This document shows positions 18,393 to 26,198 of a DNA stretch of 60,841 nt, piece by piece. The position numbers were made by a program, and so were the translations under genes. This DNA comes from an uncultured Subdoligranulum sp. (lineage in GTDB: Bacteria; Bacillota; Clostridia; Oscillospirales; Ruminococcaceae). Location of the stretch: assembly GCA_904390925.1 (NCBI GenBank), contig CAJFMB010000005.1:1-60841 (forward strand), written 5' to 3'. The first letter of the stretch is position 1; each line of letters opens with the position of its first letter. The notes under the pieces are model-generated. The model was not told the DNA's origin and did not search any database. It worked only from the letters and a program-made list of their open reading frames with translations.

Positions 18393-18725
18393 ATGCGCAC
18401 CCAAAAGACCCCCGGCGAACGTGACCCCCGCAGTCTGGCGCTGTACCAGGCAATTCTGCGTCTGAACACCCTGGAGGACTGCATCCGCTTTTTTGACGAC
18501 CTCTGTGCCGTGACCGAGCTGCGCACGCTGGAACAGCGTTACGACGTGGCCAAATGCCTGCTGCAGGGCAAGGTCTATGCCGAGATCCGCAAGGAGACCG
18601 GCGCATCCAGCGCCACCGTCTCCCGCGTCAACCGGATGCTCAACTACGGGACGGGGGCAGTTTCCGCCAGCGTCCGCTTTGATCTGGACCAGGGCGCTGC
18701 CGCCGAGCAACCCAAGGCGGAGTGA
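18393..18725 (+). CDS. YerC/TrpR-like helix-turn-helix regulator
   Basis: 110 residues of the TrpR/YerC/YecD family. The signature is continuous: ILRLNTLEDCIRFFDDLCAV, then ELRTLEQRYDVAKCLLQGK, and the helix-turn-helix YAEIRKETGASSATVSRVNR followed by LNYGTGA. Family members in Firmicutes are small DNA-binding repressors of poorly known target. The ATG at 18393 has AAAGGAG upstream. The galM-like epimerase starts 54 bases later and is probably cotranscribed. A promoter-terminator leader lies 130 bases upstream, which suggests transcription attenuation. Confidence 0.88.
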   Translation: MRTQKTPGERDPRSLALYQAILRLNTLEDCIRFFDDLCAVTELRTLEQRYDVAKCLLQGKVYAEIRKETGASSATVSRVNRMLNYGTGAVSASVRFDLDQGAAAEQPKAE

Positions 18726-18779
18726 CCCGCCTTTGAAACAATGCCTGCGGCCATGCCGCAGCAAAGGGAGGTATCCTGC

Positions 18780-19832
18780 ATGTCTGTCACCATCTCGGAT
18801 TTCGGCTGCGCGGCCGACGGAACCCCTGTCCGCAAAGCGGTGCTGAAAAATCAGGCCCTGGAAGCCCACATCATCAGCTACGGCGCCGTTTTGCACCGGC
18901 TGTATGTCAAGGACAAAAACGGCAAACCGGTGGATGTGGTGCTGGGGTATCCCACCGCACCGGACTATGAACTGAACCACAGCGACGCCATGGGCTCGGT
19001 GGTGGGCCGCTTTGCCAACCGCATCGGCGGTGCGGCCTTCTATCTGTACGAGAAGGAGTATCACGTCACCGCCAACGAGCACGGCAACTGCCTGCACAGC
19101 GGCCTGCACGGCTTTGCCGGCACCGTCTTTGACATGGAGCCGCTGCCCGACGAGGACAACGCCGTTCGCCTGACGGCCGAAAGCCCCGCCGGCACCGACG
19201 GATTCCCCGGCACCGTCCAGCTGGAGGTGCAGTATTCGCTGGCCGGCAGCGGGCTGGTCATCCGGTATTACGCCACCTCCGACGCACCCACCGTCATCAA
19301 CATCACCAATCACAGCTATTTCAATCTGAACGGACATGGCTCCGGCAGTGTGCTGGGCCATCGGTTCGCGCTGGAAAGCCCTGCCTATCTGGAAACCGAC
19401 GACTACAGTATCCCCACCGGACGGATTGTCCCGGTGGCCAACACCCCCATGGACTTCAACGAGGAAAAGACACTGGGCCGGGACATCGGCGAGGACTATC
19501 CCGCGCTGATCCAGGGCAAGGGCTACGACCACTGCTATCTGCTGCCCGACAGCGGCCTGCGCCATGCTGCCTGGCTGGTCGGTCCCGAAACCGGTATCCG
19601 CATGGAGACCCTCACCACCCAGCCGGCGGTGCAGGTATACACCGCCAACTATCTGGCCCCGGTCACCGATTGCAAGGACGGCGCCCACTATGAAACCCGG
19701 GCCGGCGTCTGCCTGGAAACCCAGAACTATCCCGACAGCCCCAACCACCCGGATTTCCCCGACTGCACCCTGCTGCCCGACCAGACCTACGACGAGACCA
19801 CCGTCTACAAGTTCGACCTGGCCGACCAGTAA
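18780..19832 (+). CDS. galM: Aldose 1-epimerase (galactose mutarotase)
   Basis: Interconverts alpha and beta anomers of hexoses in the cytoplasm. 350 residues, the usual length: GRFANRIGGAAF near residue 80, HGNCLHSGLHGF, the catalytic His region VINITNHSYFNLNGHG, DEDN..., and the catalytic Glu segment RAGVCLETQNYPDSPNHPDF. The ATG at 18780 is eight bases after GGGAGG; the extra upstream codons are not conserved. It follows the YerC-like gene and is convergent with a PfkB sugar kinase. A second, LacX-like epimerase is at 56573-57457. Confidence 0.95.
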   Translation: MSVTISDFGCAADGTPVRKAVLKNQALEAHIISYGAVLHRLYVKDKNGKPVDVVLGYPTAPDYELNHSDAMGSVVGRFANRIGGAAFYLYEKEYHVTANEHGNCLHSGLHGFAGTVFDMEPLPDEDNAVRLTAESPAGTDGFPGTVQLEVQYSLAGSGLVIRYYATSDAPTVINITNHSYFNLNGHGSGSVLGHRFALESPAYLETDDYSIPTGRIVPVANTPMDFNEEKTLGRDIGEDYPALIQGKGYDHCYLLPDSGLRHAAWLVGPETGIRMETLTTQPAVQVYTANYLAPVTDCKDGAHYETRAGVCLETQNYPDSPNHPDFPDCTLLPDQTYDETTVYKFDLADQ

Positions 19833-19853
19833 CACCATCTGCTGAAACAATGC

Positions 19854-19898
19854 ACAGCGCCCCCTGTTCCCGCCGGGAACAGGGGGCGCTGTTTCAGT
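19854..19898. terminator. Bidirectional terminator between galM and the sugar kinase
   Basis: A perfect 18-bp stem: ACAGCGCCCCCTGTTCCC (19854-19871), three-base loop, and its complement (19875-19892), then TTCAGTTTCG. An outer TGAAACA/TGTTTCA pairing extends it. Confidence 0.88.
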
Positions 19899-19907
19899 TT
19901 CGGGACA

Positions 19908-20993
19908 TCAGCGTTTGATGTCGTAATTCATGTTCATCAGCTGACGGATGGAATTGGCATCGTCGGTGATGTTGGCGTCGCCGTGGATGGTGTGCTTGAT
20001 GGCGCTGCTGGCCACCGCAAAGTTGACCATGTCCATGGGCTTGTAATTGTTCATCATGGCATAGATCAGGCCGCTGGCAAAGGCGTCGCCGCCGCCCACC
20101 CGGTCCAGAATGTTGAAGGTGAACAGCTTGCTCTCGAAGGTGTGACCCTCATACCACATGAAGGCTTTCAGGCTGTTTTCGCTGCCGGAATGGGCATAGC
20201 GCACATGGCGGGCAATGCAGGTCAGGTTGGGATACCGCTCGATGAAGTGCTGGAACACGTCGTCCTCCTGCTCGTAGCTGGGCTGCAGGGGAATGCCGTC
20301 CTTCCAGTCGCCCTTGGAGTGGTCCTCCTCATCCTTCCACAGGTGATAGGGCTCAATGCCGAACAGCACATTCACGTAGGGCAGGCACTGGGTGCAGAAG
20401 TCGCGGGCCTCCTCCCAGGTCCACAGCGAGCTGCGGAAGTTGCCGTCAAAGCTGACGGTCATGCCCTTCTCCTTGGCGACCTTCATGGCATCCATCACCA
20501 GCTTGCGGCAGTTGGGACCCAGCGCCGGGGTGATGCCGCTCAGGTGCAGCCAGTCAAAGCCGTCCAGCAGGGCATCCAGGTCCACGTTGGAGTAGTCGTA
20601 CTCGGTAAAGGCGCTGTGTTTGCGGTCATAGGTGACCTTGCTGGCCCGGATGCCGTAACCGGTTTCCAGGTAATAGGTGCCCAGGCGATGGGTGGGGGTC
20701 TCCTCGGGGGTGGAGAGAATCATGGGGGTGCAGTGCACGTCGTTGGAGCGCAGCCACCGCACCGCACTTTTGCCCAGACTGTTGTTGGGCACCACACTGA
20801 AAAAGGTGCTGTCAATGCCCAGATTGGCCAGCGCCAGCGCAATGTTGGCCTCGCTGCCGCCGTAGCTGGCCTCAAAGCTGGAAGTCATGCGGATTTTTTC
20901 GTAGTTGGGCGGAGTCAGACGCAGCATGATTTCACCGATGGTGATGAATTTCTTGGAGCTGATACCGCGCAGCAGGGGATTGTAGTTCTCCAT
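19908..20993 (-). CDS. PfkB-family sugar kinase (2-dehydro-3-deoxygluconokinase-like)
   Basis: Phosphorylates a sugar acid or related sugar with ATP. 361 residues: ITIGEIMLRLTPP near the start, YGGSEANIALALANLG (substrate/lid region of the ribokinase fold), and the C-terminal anion-hole motif RVGGGDAFASGLIYAM, whose Asp is the catalytic base. The similarity to KdgK is strongest in EIMLRLTPP and GSEANIA. The ATG at 20993 has AGGAGG upstream; an in-frame extension to 21137 runs through the promoter and is rejected. No aldolase is adjacent, so the pathway is unproven. Confidence 0.9.
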   Translation of the reverse strand: MENYNPLLRGISSKKFITIGEIMLRLTPPNYEKIRMTSSFEASYGGSEANIALALANLGIDSTFFSVVPNNSLGKSAVRWLRSNDVHCTPMILSTPEETPTHRLGTYYLETGYGIRASKVTYDRKHSAFTEYDYSNVDLDALLDGFDWLHLSGITPALGPNCRKLVMDAMKVAKEKGMTVSFDGNFRSSLWTWEEARDFCTQCLPYVNVLFGIEPYHLWKDEEDHSKGDWKDGIPLQPSYEQEDDVFQHFIERYPNLTCIARHVRYAHSGSENSLKAFMWYEGHTFESKLFTFNILDRVGGGDAFASGLIYAMMNNYKPMDMVNFAVASSAIKHTIHGDANITDDANSIRQLMNMNYDIKR

Positions 20994-21050
20994 GGGATAA
21001 CCTCCTGAGTGACGGGCCGCAGACGGCCGGACGGAAATCTTGTTGTTTTT

Positions 21051-21079
21051 ATTGTACCTTTTTGGGACAGATGTTTCAA
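21051..21079 (-). promoter_or_regulatory. Promoter of the sugar kinase
   Basis: Minus strand TTGAAA (21074-21079), 17-bp spacer, TACAAT (21051-21056). Confidence 0.75.
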
Positions 21080-21145
21080 CCTGATTCGCGGCGCAGGACC
21101 GCAAAACCATGGCTCTGCCGATGCGAAACGCCCCCAAAACAGCGC

Positions 21146-21180
21146 AAAAAAAGCGTCCCTGTACGTGAATGCACAGGGAC
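21146..21180 (-). terminator. Intrinsic terminator of treP-treC
   Basis: GTCCCTGT (21155-21162) pairs with ACAGGGAC (21173-21180). Leftward it is followed by C and seven T. Confidence 0.88.
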
Positions 21181-21274
21181 GGCAGAATCCGGGAAAAAAA
21201 TCGGGAATCGGCGCGGCGGGGAAAGATGGAAAATCCGTCTGTTTGCCGGGCCGGTTCAGGAAAAAACGGGCGGG

Positions 21275-22927
21275 TTACTGCGGAGCGGCAAAGCGGTAGA
21301 CCGCCGCCTCATAGGGGCGCAGCGTCATGGTCCCGGCATAGGGGGCTTCCGGCCAGTTGCCGATCAGACGCTCGGCCTTGCCGGGCAGGACAGGCAGCGT
21401 CACCACCGCCGGTTCGGGGTAGAAGTTGCACAACACCACCAGGGTTTCGGCCCCCAGCGTGCGGGTGTAGGCAAAGACATTGGCACTGCCGGTCATCAGC
21501 GGGGCATAGCGACCGGTCTGGATCACCGGGTACTGCTTGCGCAGCGCCACCAGCTGGCGGTAGTAGTGCAGCACCGACTCGGGGTCGGCCAGGCAGGCTT
21601 CGGCGTTGATCTCCGCCGCGTTGGGGTTCACCTGCAGCCAGGGGGTGCCGGTGGTAAACCCGGCGTTGGGCCCGGCGGTCCATTGCATGGGGGTGCGGCC
21701 GTTGTCCCGGCTGCGGGCACCCAGAATCCGGAAAATCTCCGCCTCCGGCACGCCCTGCTCCTTCAGGATATGGTAGCGGTTGATGCTCTCCACATCCCGG
21801 TACTGGTCCAGAGTGGTGAAGTGGGCGTTGGTCATGCCCAGCTCCTCGCCCTGGTAGATGTAGGGGGTACCCCGCAGCATGTGGATGGCGGTGGCCAGCA
21901 TCTTGGCCGAAACCTCCCGGTAGCGGCCCTCGTCGCCGAACCGGCTCACCGGGCGGGGCTGGTCATGGTTGCACCAGAACACCGCATTCCAGCCGCCGCC
22001 CTGCTGCATGCCCAGCTGCCATTTGTCCAGAAGCTCCCGCAGGTTGCCGAACCGGTTGGGCTCCAGCTGCCACTTGTCACCATTTTTGTAGTCGGTTTTC
22101 AGGTGGTGGAAGCTGAACACCATCGACAGCTCCTGCTCGTCGGGGTTGGTGTAGCGCACGCAGTTGTCCAGACTGGTGGAGGACATCTCGCCCACCGTCA
22201 GCGCATCGCCGAAGCCCCTGGCGTGCAGCTCCTTCAGGTACTGGTGGATGCGGGGTCCGTCGGTGTAAAAACGGCGGCCGTCGCCGGTGTCATCGTCCTG
22301 GAACATATCCGGCTTGGAAATCAGGTTGACCACATCAAACCGGAAGGCGTGAACCCCCTTCTCCCGCCAGAAGTGCAGGATGTCGTACAGTTCCCGGCGG
22401 ACTTCCGGGTTTTCCCAGTTCAGGTCGGCCTGGGTCACGTCGAACAGATGCAGGTAGTATTTGCCCACATGTTCCTCCCACTGCCAGGCCGGGCCGCCGA
22501 ATTTGGACTCCCAGTTGGTGGGCAGGACCCCCGGCACGCCGTCGCGCCAGATGTAGTAGTCCTGGTATTTCCTGTCTCCGGCGATGGCGCGCTGGAACCA
22601 CTGGTGGGCGGTGGAGGTGTGGTTAAACACCATATCCAGCATGATGCCGATGCCGCGTTTTTCCGTCTCGGCACACAGCGTCTCAAAATCCTGCATGGTG
22701 CCGTACTGGGGATTGATGGCCCGGTAGTCGGCCACGTCGTAGCCGTTGTCCCGCTGGGGGGAAGGGTAGATGGGGGTCAGCCACAGGTAGTCCACCCCCA
22801 GCCCGGCCAGATAATCCAGCCGGCTGGTGACGCCCGGCAGATCGCCGATGCCGTCACCGTTGGAATCCTGAAAGCTCTTGACGTAAATCTGATAGACGAC
22901 CTTGCCGGCCAGTTCAGACTGTTTCAT
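21275..22927 (-). CDS. treC: Alpha,alpha-phosphotrehalase (trehalose-6-phosphate hydrolase)
   Basis: Cytoplasmic GH13 enzyme that splits trehalose-6-phosphate into glucose and glucose-6-phosphate. 550 residues: KVVYQIYVKSFQDSNGDGIG, NHTSTAHQWFQ, catalytic nucleophile Asp198 (FRFDVVNLISKP), acid/base Glu247 (TVGEMSS), Asp322 (CNHDQPRPVSRFGDEGRY). The stretch DDDTGDGRRFYTDGPRIH after the nucleophile is typical of phosphotrehalases and separates it from oligo-1,6-glucosidases. The gene is 84 bases downstream of the trehalose PTS gene, with a small GGCCGG/CCGGCC hairpin between them, so both form one TreR-controlled unit. Confidence 0.95.
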   Translation of the reverse strand: MKQSELAGKVVYQIYVKSFQDSNGDGIGDLPGVTSRLDYLAGLGVDYLWLTPIYPSPQRDNGYDVADYRAINPQYGTMQDFETLCAETEKRGIGIMLDMVFNHTSTAHQWFQRAIAGDRKYQDYYIWRDGVPGVLPTNWESKFGGPAWQWEEHVGKYYLHLFDVTQADLNWENPEVRRELYDILHFWREKGVHAFRFDVVNLISKPDMFQDDDTGDGRRFYTDGPRIHQYLKELHARGFGDALTVGEMSSTSLDNCVRYTNPDEQELSMVFSFHHLKTDYKNGDKWQLEPNRFGNLRELLDKWQLGMQQGGGWNAVFWCNHDQPRPVSRFGDEGRYREVSAKMLATAIHMLRGTPYIYQGEELGMTNAHFTTLDQYRDVESINRYHILKEQGVPEAEIFRILGARSRDNGRTPMQWTAGPNAGFTTGTPWLQVNPNAAEINAEACLADPESVLHYYRQLVALRKQYPVIQTGRYAPLMTGSANVFAYTRTLGAETLVVLCNFYPEPAVVTLPVLPGKAERLIGNWPEAPYAGTMTLRPYEAAVYRFAAPQ

Positions 22928-23011
22928 GGTGATAAAAGACTCCTTTCCTCAGCAGAAAAAGCGGATGGTTCGGCCGGATTTCCGGCCGGGGCACAATCGC
23001 CGCGGGAAGGC

Positions 23012-24418
23012 TCAGTGCACGCCCTTTTTCTTGCCCACAATCAGGGTCAATACAAAGGGTATCACAATTGCGGCGGCCATGGCAAGGAAGAAGGGCACCC
23101 AGTACTGGGGCATGATGGACAAAAAGCCGGGCAGGCCGCCCACACCCACCGAGAAGGCCATGACGCCGCTGCCCACCGAGATGGTGGCGGCGATGGCGGA
23201 CCCGATCATGCCGCAGACAAAGGGGAAGCCGGCTTTCAGGTTGACGCCGAACAGGGCGGGCTCGGTGACGCCCATATAGCCGGAGATGCAGGCCGGGATG
23301 GAGACCTGACGGTCGCGCTCGTTCTTCTGCAGCACGATCATGGCCAGGACCGCGGACGCCTGGGCAATGTTGGACAGGGCAATCATCGGCCACAGCATGG
23401 TGCCGCCGAACTGGTTGGCCAGGGTGGTGTCGATGGCGTTGGTCATGTGATGCAGGCCGGTGATGACCAGCGGGGCATACAGCAGACCGAAGATGGGGGC
23501 AAAGATCCAGCGCAGGTTTCCGGTCAGGCCGGCGTAGACCACGTTGGAGATGGCGTCACTGATGCGCCAGCCGATGGGGCCGACCACCGCATGGGCGATG
23601 ATGACCGACAGAACCAGTGAGAAGAAGGGCACCACGATCATCGAGATGTATTCCGGGGTGATCTTTTTGAAGAAGCGCTCCAGATAGACCAGCACAAAGG
23701 CGGCCAGCATGGCGGGAATGACCTGCGCCTGGTAGCCGATCTTTTCCATGGTGAAGAAACCGAAATCCCACACCGGAATGTCGGTGGTGGAGGCCACCGA
23801 GTAGGCGTTCAGCAGCTGGGGCGACACCAGGCAGATGCCCAAGATGATGCCCAGCACCTCGGTGCCGCCCATCTTTTTGACCACCGACCAGCAGATGGCC
23901 ACCGGCAGGAAGTGGAAGACCGCCTCGCCGATCAGCCACAGGAAGTCGTAGGTGCCGGCCCAGAACTGGGAGGTGTCGGCCAGCGACTGGGTGCCGTCGT
24001 TGAAAAGGTTGACCTCACCGATGAAGCTGCGGAAGCCCAAAATCAGGCCGCCGACGATCAGGGCGGGGATCAGCGGGGCAAAGATCTCGGCCAGGTTGGA
24101 CATGACCCGTTGCACCGGGTTCTGGTTGGATTTGGCGGCCTTTTTGGCGGCATCCTTGCTGACGCCTTCAATGCCGGAAATCTTTGTGAACTCGTCAAAA
24201 AATTCTGCCACATCGTTGCCGATGATGACCTGGAACTGGCCGGCCTGGGTAAAGCTGCCCTTGACGCTGGGCAGTGCCTCGATCCCTTTGACGTCCGCCT
24301 TGGACGGGTCCGCCAGAACAAACCGCATGCGCGTCATGCAGTGGGTCACGGCGTTGATGTTCTCTTTGCCGCCGACCAGACCCAGCAGCTGTTCGGCGTC
24401 CGCTGCAAATTTTCCCAT
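23012..24418 (-). CDS. treP: PTS trehalose transporter subunit IIBC
   Basis: Imports and phosphorylates trehalose, using phosphate from HPr/EI (ptsH and ptsI at 33.8-35.9 kb). 468 residues: EIIB domain first (LLGLVGGKENINAVTHCMTR, with the phosphorylated Cys in HCMTRMRF), then the FTQAGQFQVIIGN segment, a linker, and the EIIC domain with about ten membrane helices (PALIVGGLILGFRSFIGE; ISGYMGVTEPALFGVNLK contains the conserved TEPALFG). There is no EIIA domain, so a separate glucose-type EIIA must serve it; none is seen here. The ATG at 24418 follows GGAG by eight bases. Confidence 0.95.
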   Translation of the reverse strand: MGKFAADAEQLLGLVGGKENINAVTHCMTRMRFVLADPSKADVKGIEALPSVKGSFTQAGQFQVIIGNDVAEFFDEFTKISGIEGVSKDAAKKAAKSNQNPVQRVMSNLAEIFAPLIPALIVGGLILGFRSFIGEVNLFNDGTQSLADTSQFWAGTYDFLWLIGEAVFHFLPVAICWSVVKKMGGTEVLGIILGICLVSPQLLNAYSVASTTDIPVWDFGFFTMEKIGYQAQVIPAMLAAFVLVYLERFFKKITPEYISMIVVPFFSLVLSVIIAHAVVGPIGWRISDAISNVVYAGLTGNLRWIFAPIFGLLYAPLVITGLHHMTNAIDTTLANQFGGTMLWPMIALSNIAQASAVLAMIVLQKNERDRQVSIPACISGYMGVTEPALFGVNLKAGFPFVCGMIGSAIAATISVGSGVMAFSVGVGGLPGFLSIMPQYWVPFFLAMAAAIVIPFVLTLIVGKKKGVH

Positions 24419-24474
24419 GGTAGTCGCTCCTTCACAATTGCACTTGTACGTGTTTTGACAGATAAATACATTAA

Positions 24475-24488
24475 CATATACGTATATG
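24475..24488. promoter_or_regulatory. TreR operator 1 (perfect palindrome)
   Basis: CATATACGTATATG is a perfect 14-bp palindrome about 17-30 bases downstream of the treP -10. Related sites are at 24512-24525 and 25390-25402. Confidence 0.8.
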
Positions 24489-24504
24489 TCTGTCGCTTGC
24501 CTGT

Positions 24505-24533
24505 ATAGTAACATGTACGTATATGTTTGTCCA
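24505..24533 (-). promoter_or_regulatory. treP promoter with TreR operator 2 in the spacer
   Basis: Minus strand TGGACA (24528-24533), 17-bp spacer, TACTAT (24505-24510). The near-palindrome CATGTACGTATATG (24512-24525) fills the spacer, so repressor binding would block polymerase directly. Confidence 0.8.
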
Positions 24534-24563
24534 TAGGCAAATTGCAACTTTGTTGAAAAGCAC

Positions 24564-24598
24564 AAAGAAAAGCCGCCTGCTTTGTGCAAACAGACGGC
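24564..24598 (-). terminator. Intrinsic terminator of treR
   Basis: GCCGCCTG (24572-24579) pairs with CAGACGGC (24591-24598); leftward TTTTCTTT follows. It separates treR from the treP promoter, so the repressor gene is a separate transcript. Confidence 0.8.
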
Positions 24599-24628
24599 AT
24601 AGAACAATTGATGCTGTTGTGTCGGCGG

Positions 24629-25345
24629 TCAGGCCTTGACCCGGCGGGCAAAATCCACAAACCGGAACCGGTCCCAGCGGTGGCGGGACTCGGTATGCTG
24701 GAACAATGCCCCGTTTTCCAGGTACACATAGCTGCGCACCGCAATGATGATGTCGTTTTTGCCCAGGTCCAGGTACCGCCGGTCCTCCTCGGTGGGGCGG
24801 CAGGCGGTGATTTCCTTCTGGGCACAGCCGATTTTCAGCCCCAGGTCCTGTTCCAGATACCGGTACAGCGACCCGGAACAGTTTTCCTCCTGCAACTGGG
24901 GCACATACTTCCGGTTGAGAAAATCCTTGTCCAGGATCACCCGCTCGCCCTCGATCTCCCGCACGCGGTACAGCCGCCAGGCCTCGTCCTCGCTGGAAAG
25001 GTCCAGCGCCTTCATCAGCTCCCGGTTGCCCCGCACCGATTCCAGCAGCACCACCAGTGTCCGGGTGCGGTAGCCCTCCGCCTCGGCCAGCTCCTGAAAG
25101 CTGGTCAGCCCCGATACCGGGAACACCACCTTCTGCCGGTCCAGCACCAGTGCCTCCCGGCCGCGGGCCTTCTGGATGTAGCCCTCCTGCTCCAGCACCG
25201 CCAGCGCCTTGCGCAGCGTGTCCCGGCTGACGCCGTATTCCTGGATCAGCTGGTTTTCCGACGGCATGCGGCTGCCGGCCGGATACATGCCGCTTTTGAT
25301 GCGGGTGGCCAGATCGTTGGATACAAGGATGTACTTGCTTGCCAT
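24629..25345 (-). CDS. treR: GntR-family trehalose operon repressor
   Basis: Represses the trehalose genes until trehalose-6-phosphate binds. 238 residues: the N-terminal winged helix-turn-helix has MYPAGSRMPSENQLIQEYGV then SRDTLRKALAVLEQEGYIQK, the standard GntR recognition region. From about residue 80 a UTRA ligand-binding domain follows (SGLTSFQELAEAEGYRTRT, RVREIEGERVILDKDFLN, TACRPTEEDRRYLDLG, FQHTESRHRWDRFRFVDFARR). The ATG at 25345 has AAAGGA upstream. Its own promoter carries the same palindrome as treP, so it is autoregulated. Confidence 0.93.
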   Translation of the reverse strand: MASKYILVSNDLATRIKSGMYPAGSRMPSENQLIQEYGVSRDTLRKALAVLEQEGYIQKARGREALVLDRQKVVFPVSGLTSFQELAEAEGYRTRTLVVLLESVRGNRELMKALDLSSEDEAWRLYRVREIEGERVILDKDFLNRKYVPQLQEENCSGSLYRYLEQDLGLKIGCAQKEITACRPTEEDRRYLDLGKNDIIIAVRSYVYLENGALFQHTESRHRWDRFRFVDFARRVKA

Positions 25346-25382
25346 GGAATTTCCTTTCCTGTACGAGTTTGTATACCATTTT

Positions 25383-25411
25383 ATCATATCATATACGTAT
25401 ACTTTGCACAA
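25383..25411 (-). promoter_or_regulatory. treR promoter with TreR operator 3 in the spacer
   Basis: Minus strand TTGTGC (25406-25411), 17-bp spacer, TATGAT (25383-25388). CATATACGTATAC (25390-25402) occupies the spacer, the same design as at treP. Confidence 0.78.
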
Positions 25412-25429
25412 GCGGAAACCAGGACCCGC

Positions 25430-25546
25430 ACAAACACAAAAGCCCATCCTTTTCAGGATGAGCTTTTGTGCATAGAGGGGTGGGAAAGTATATAAAGGTG
25501 AGAAGTTGTCTTTAATGGCTGCCTTTGGAGGTTACCTTTGGCTTAT
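25430..25546 (-). ncRNA. Candidate small RNA, about 115 nt, upstream of treR
   Basis: A promoter and an intrinsic terminator frame this stretch, and no plausible coding frame lies between them. Predicted transcription starts near 25546 and ends in the T-rich side of the hairpin at 25435-25470. The RNA has unpaired C-rich runs (CCTCC, CTCACC, TTTCCCACCCCTC) that are complementary to Shine-Dalgarno sequences, as in several Gram-positive regulatory RNAs. A GCATA/TATGC pairing could close the 5' domain. I do not recognise a known RNA family. It ends before the treR promoter and is divergent from lrp. Confidence 0.55.
25435..25470 (-). terminator. Terminator of the candidate small RNA
   Basis: CACAAAAGC (25435-25443) and GCTTTTGTG (25462-25470) pair, with inner CATCCT/AGGATG and a TTTC loop. 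Leftward the arm reads GGGCTTTTGTGTTT. It may work in both directions. Confidence 0.75.
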
Positions 25547-25552
25547 GCTCTA

Positions 25553-25580
25553 AGTATACACTCAAATCTTAATATGTCAA
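25553..25580 (-). promoter_or_regulatory. Promoter of the candidate small RNA
   Basis: Minus strand TTGACA (25575-25580, perfect), 16-bp spacer, TATACT (25553-25558). Confidence 0.75.
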
Positions 25581-25589
25581 ATCGAATAC

Positions 25590-25618
25590 TTGCTTTTTCA
25601 TTTTGGTTTTATTATAAT
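25590..25618 (+). promoter_or_regulatory. Promoter of the Lrp/AsnC gene
   Basis: TTGCTT (25590-25595), 17-bp spacer, perfect TATAAT (25613-25618). It is ten bases from, and divergent to, the small-RNA promoter. Leader about 130 bases. Confidence 0.75.
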
Positions 25619-25633
25619 GAACAGGCTAACGCT

Positions 25634-25645
25634 TAAATATATTTA
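25634..25645. promoter_or_regulatory. AT-rich palindrome in the lrp leader
   Basis: TAAATATATTTA is a perfect 12-bp palindrome inside a longer imperfect repeat (GCTAA...TTTAGC). Lrp-type regulators bind AT-rich palindromes, so autoregulation is plausible. Confidence 0.4.
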
Positions 25646-25757
25646 GTTTAGCGCTTCAAATCTTTGGTTTAGTAGTTTTGACAAAACAGACAAGTATATT
25701 TTCCTTAAATTTATTTTTTTGTGTGCATTGAACAAAAAACTGCGGAGGCTTCCGGAT

Positions 25758-26186
25758 ATGGATGAACTTGACCGACAAATTGTCCATCTCTTGACAAAAA
25801 ATGCCCGCATGCCGGTGAAGGAGATCGCTGAGCACGTCAACCTGACCAGCCCGGCCATCTCCAGCCGGATCCGCCGCCTGGAGACCGACGGCATCATTGC
25901 CGGCTACACGGTGATCTGCCACAATCCCGGCGAGACCACCCGGGTCCAGGCGCTGATTTCGGTGTCGGTCAACGCCGACAGCCGGGAGGAATTTCTGGCC
26001 CTGGCCGAGCAGGAACCCCAGGTGCTGCAGTGCTGGCGGGTGACCGGCAGTTACAATTTCATTGCCAAGGTCAGCTGCGAAAGCATTGACGATCTGGAGC
26101 ACCTGCTCAACCGTGTGCAGAAGCTGGGCTCCACCAACACCCAGATCATCCTGAACACGCCGGTTGACCGGCCACTTTCCCTGTAA
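25758..26186 (+). CDS. Lrp/AsnC family transcriptional regulator
   Basis: 142 residues. The N-terminal helix-turn-helix is MDELDRQIVHLLTKNARMPV, then KEIAEHVNLTSPAISSRIRR; the RLETDGIIAGYTV linker leads into the C-terminal RAM (ACT-like) effector domain (VQALISVSV, GSYNFIAKVSCESIDDLEHL). The ATG at 25758 is chosen because GCGGAGG lies nine bases upstream; an in-frame TTG at 25719 lacks such a site. The effector amino acid is unknown. A GT2 gene starts 12 bases after the stop and is likely cotranscribed. Confidence 0.93.
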   Translation: MDELDRQIVHLLTKNARMPVKEIAEHVNLTSPAISSRIRRLETDGIIAGYTVICHNPGETTRVQALISVSVNADSREEFLALAEQEPQVLQCWRVTGSYNFIAKVSCESIDDLEHLLNRVQKLGSTNTQIILNTPVDRPLSL

Positions 26187-26198
26187 GGCGGTGATTTT

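Noticed and set aside
21062-23620. Long plus-strand open frame opposite treC and treP
   Set aside because: Same shadow effect. The minus strand holds complete enzymes with catalytic residues.
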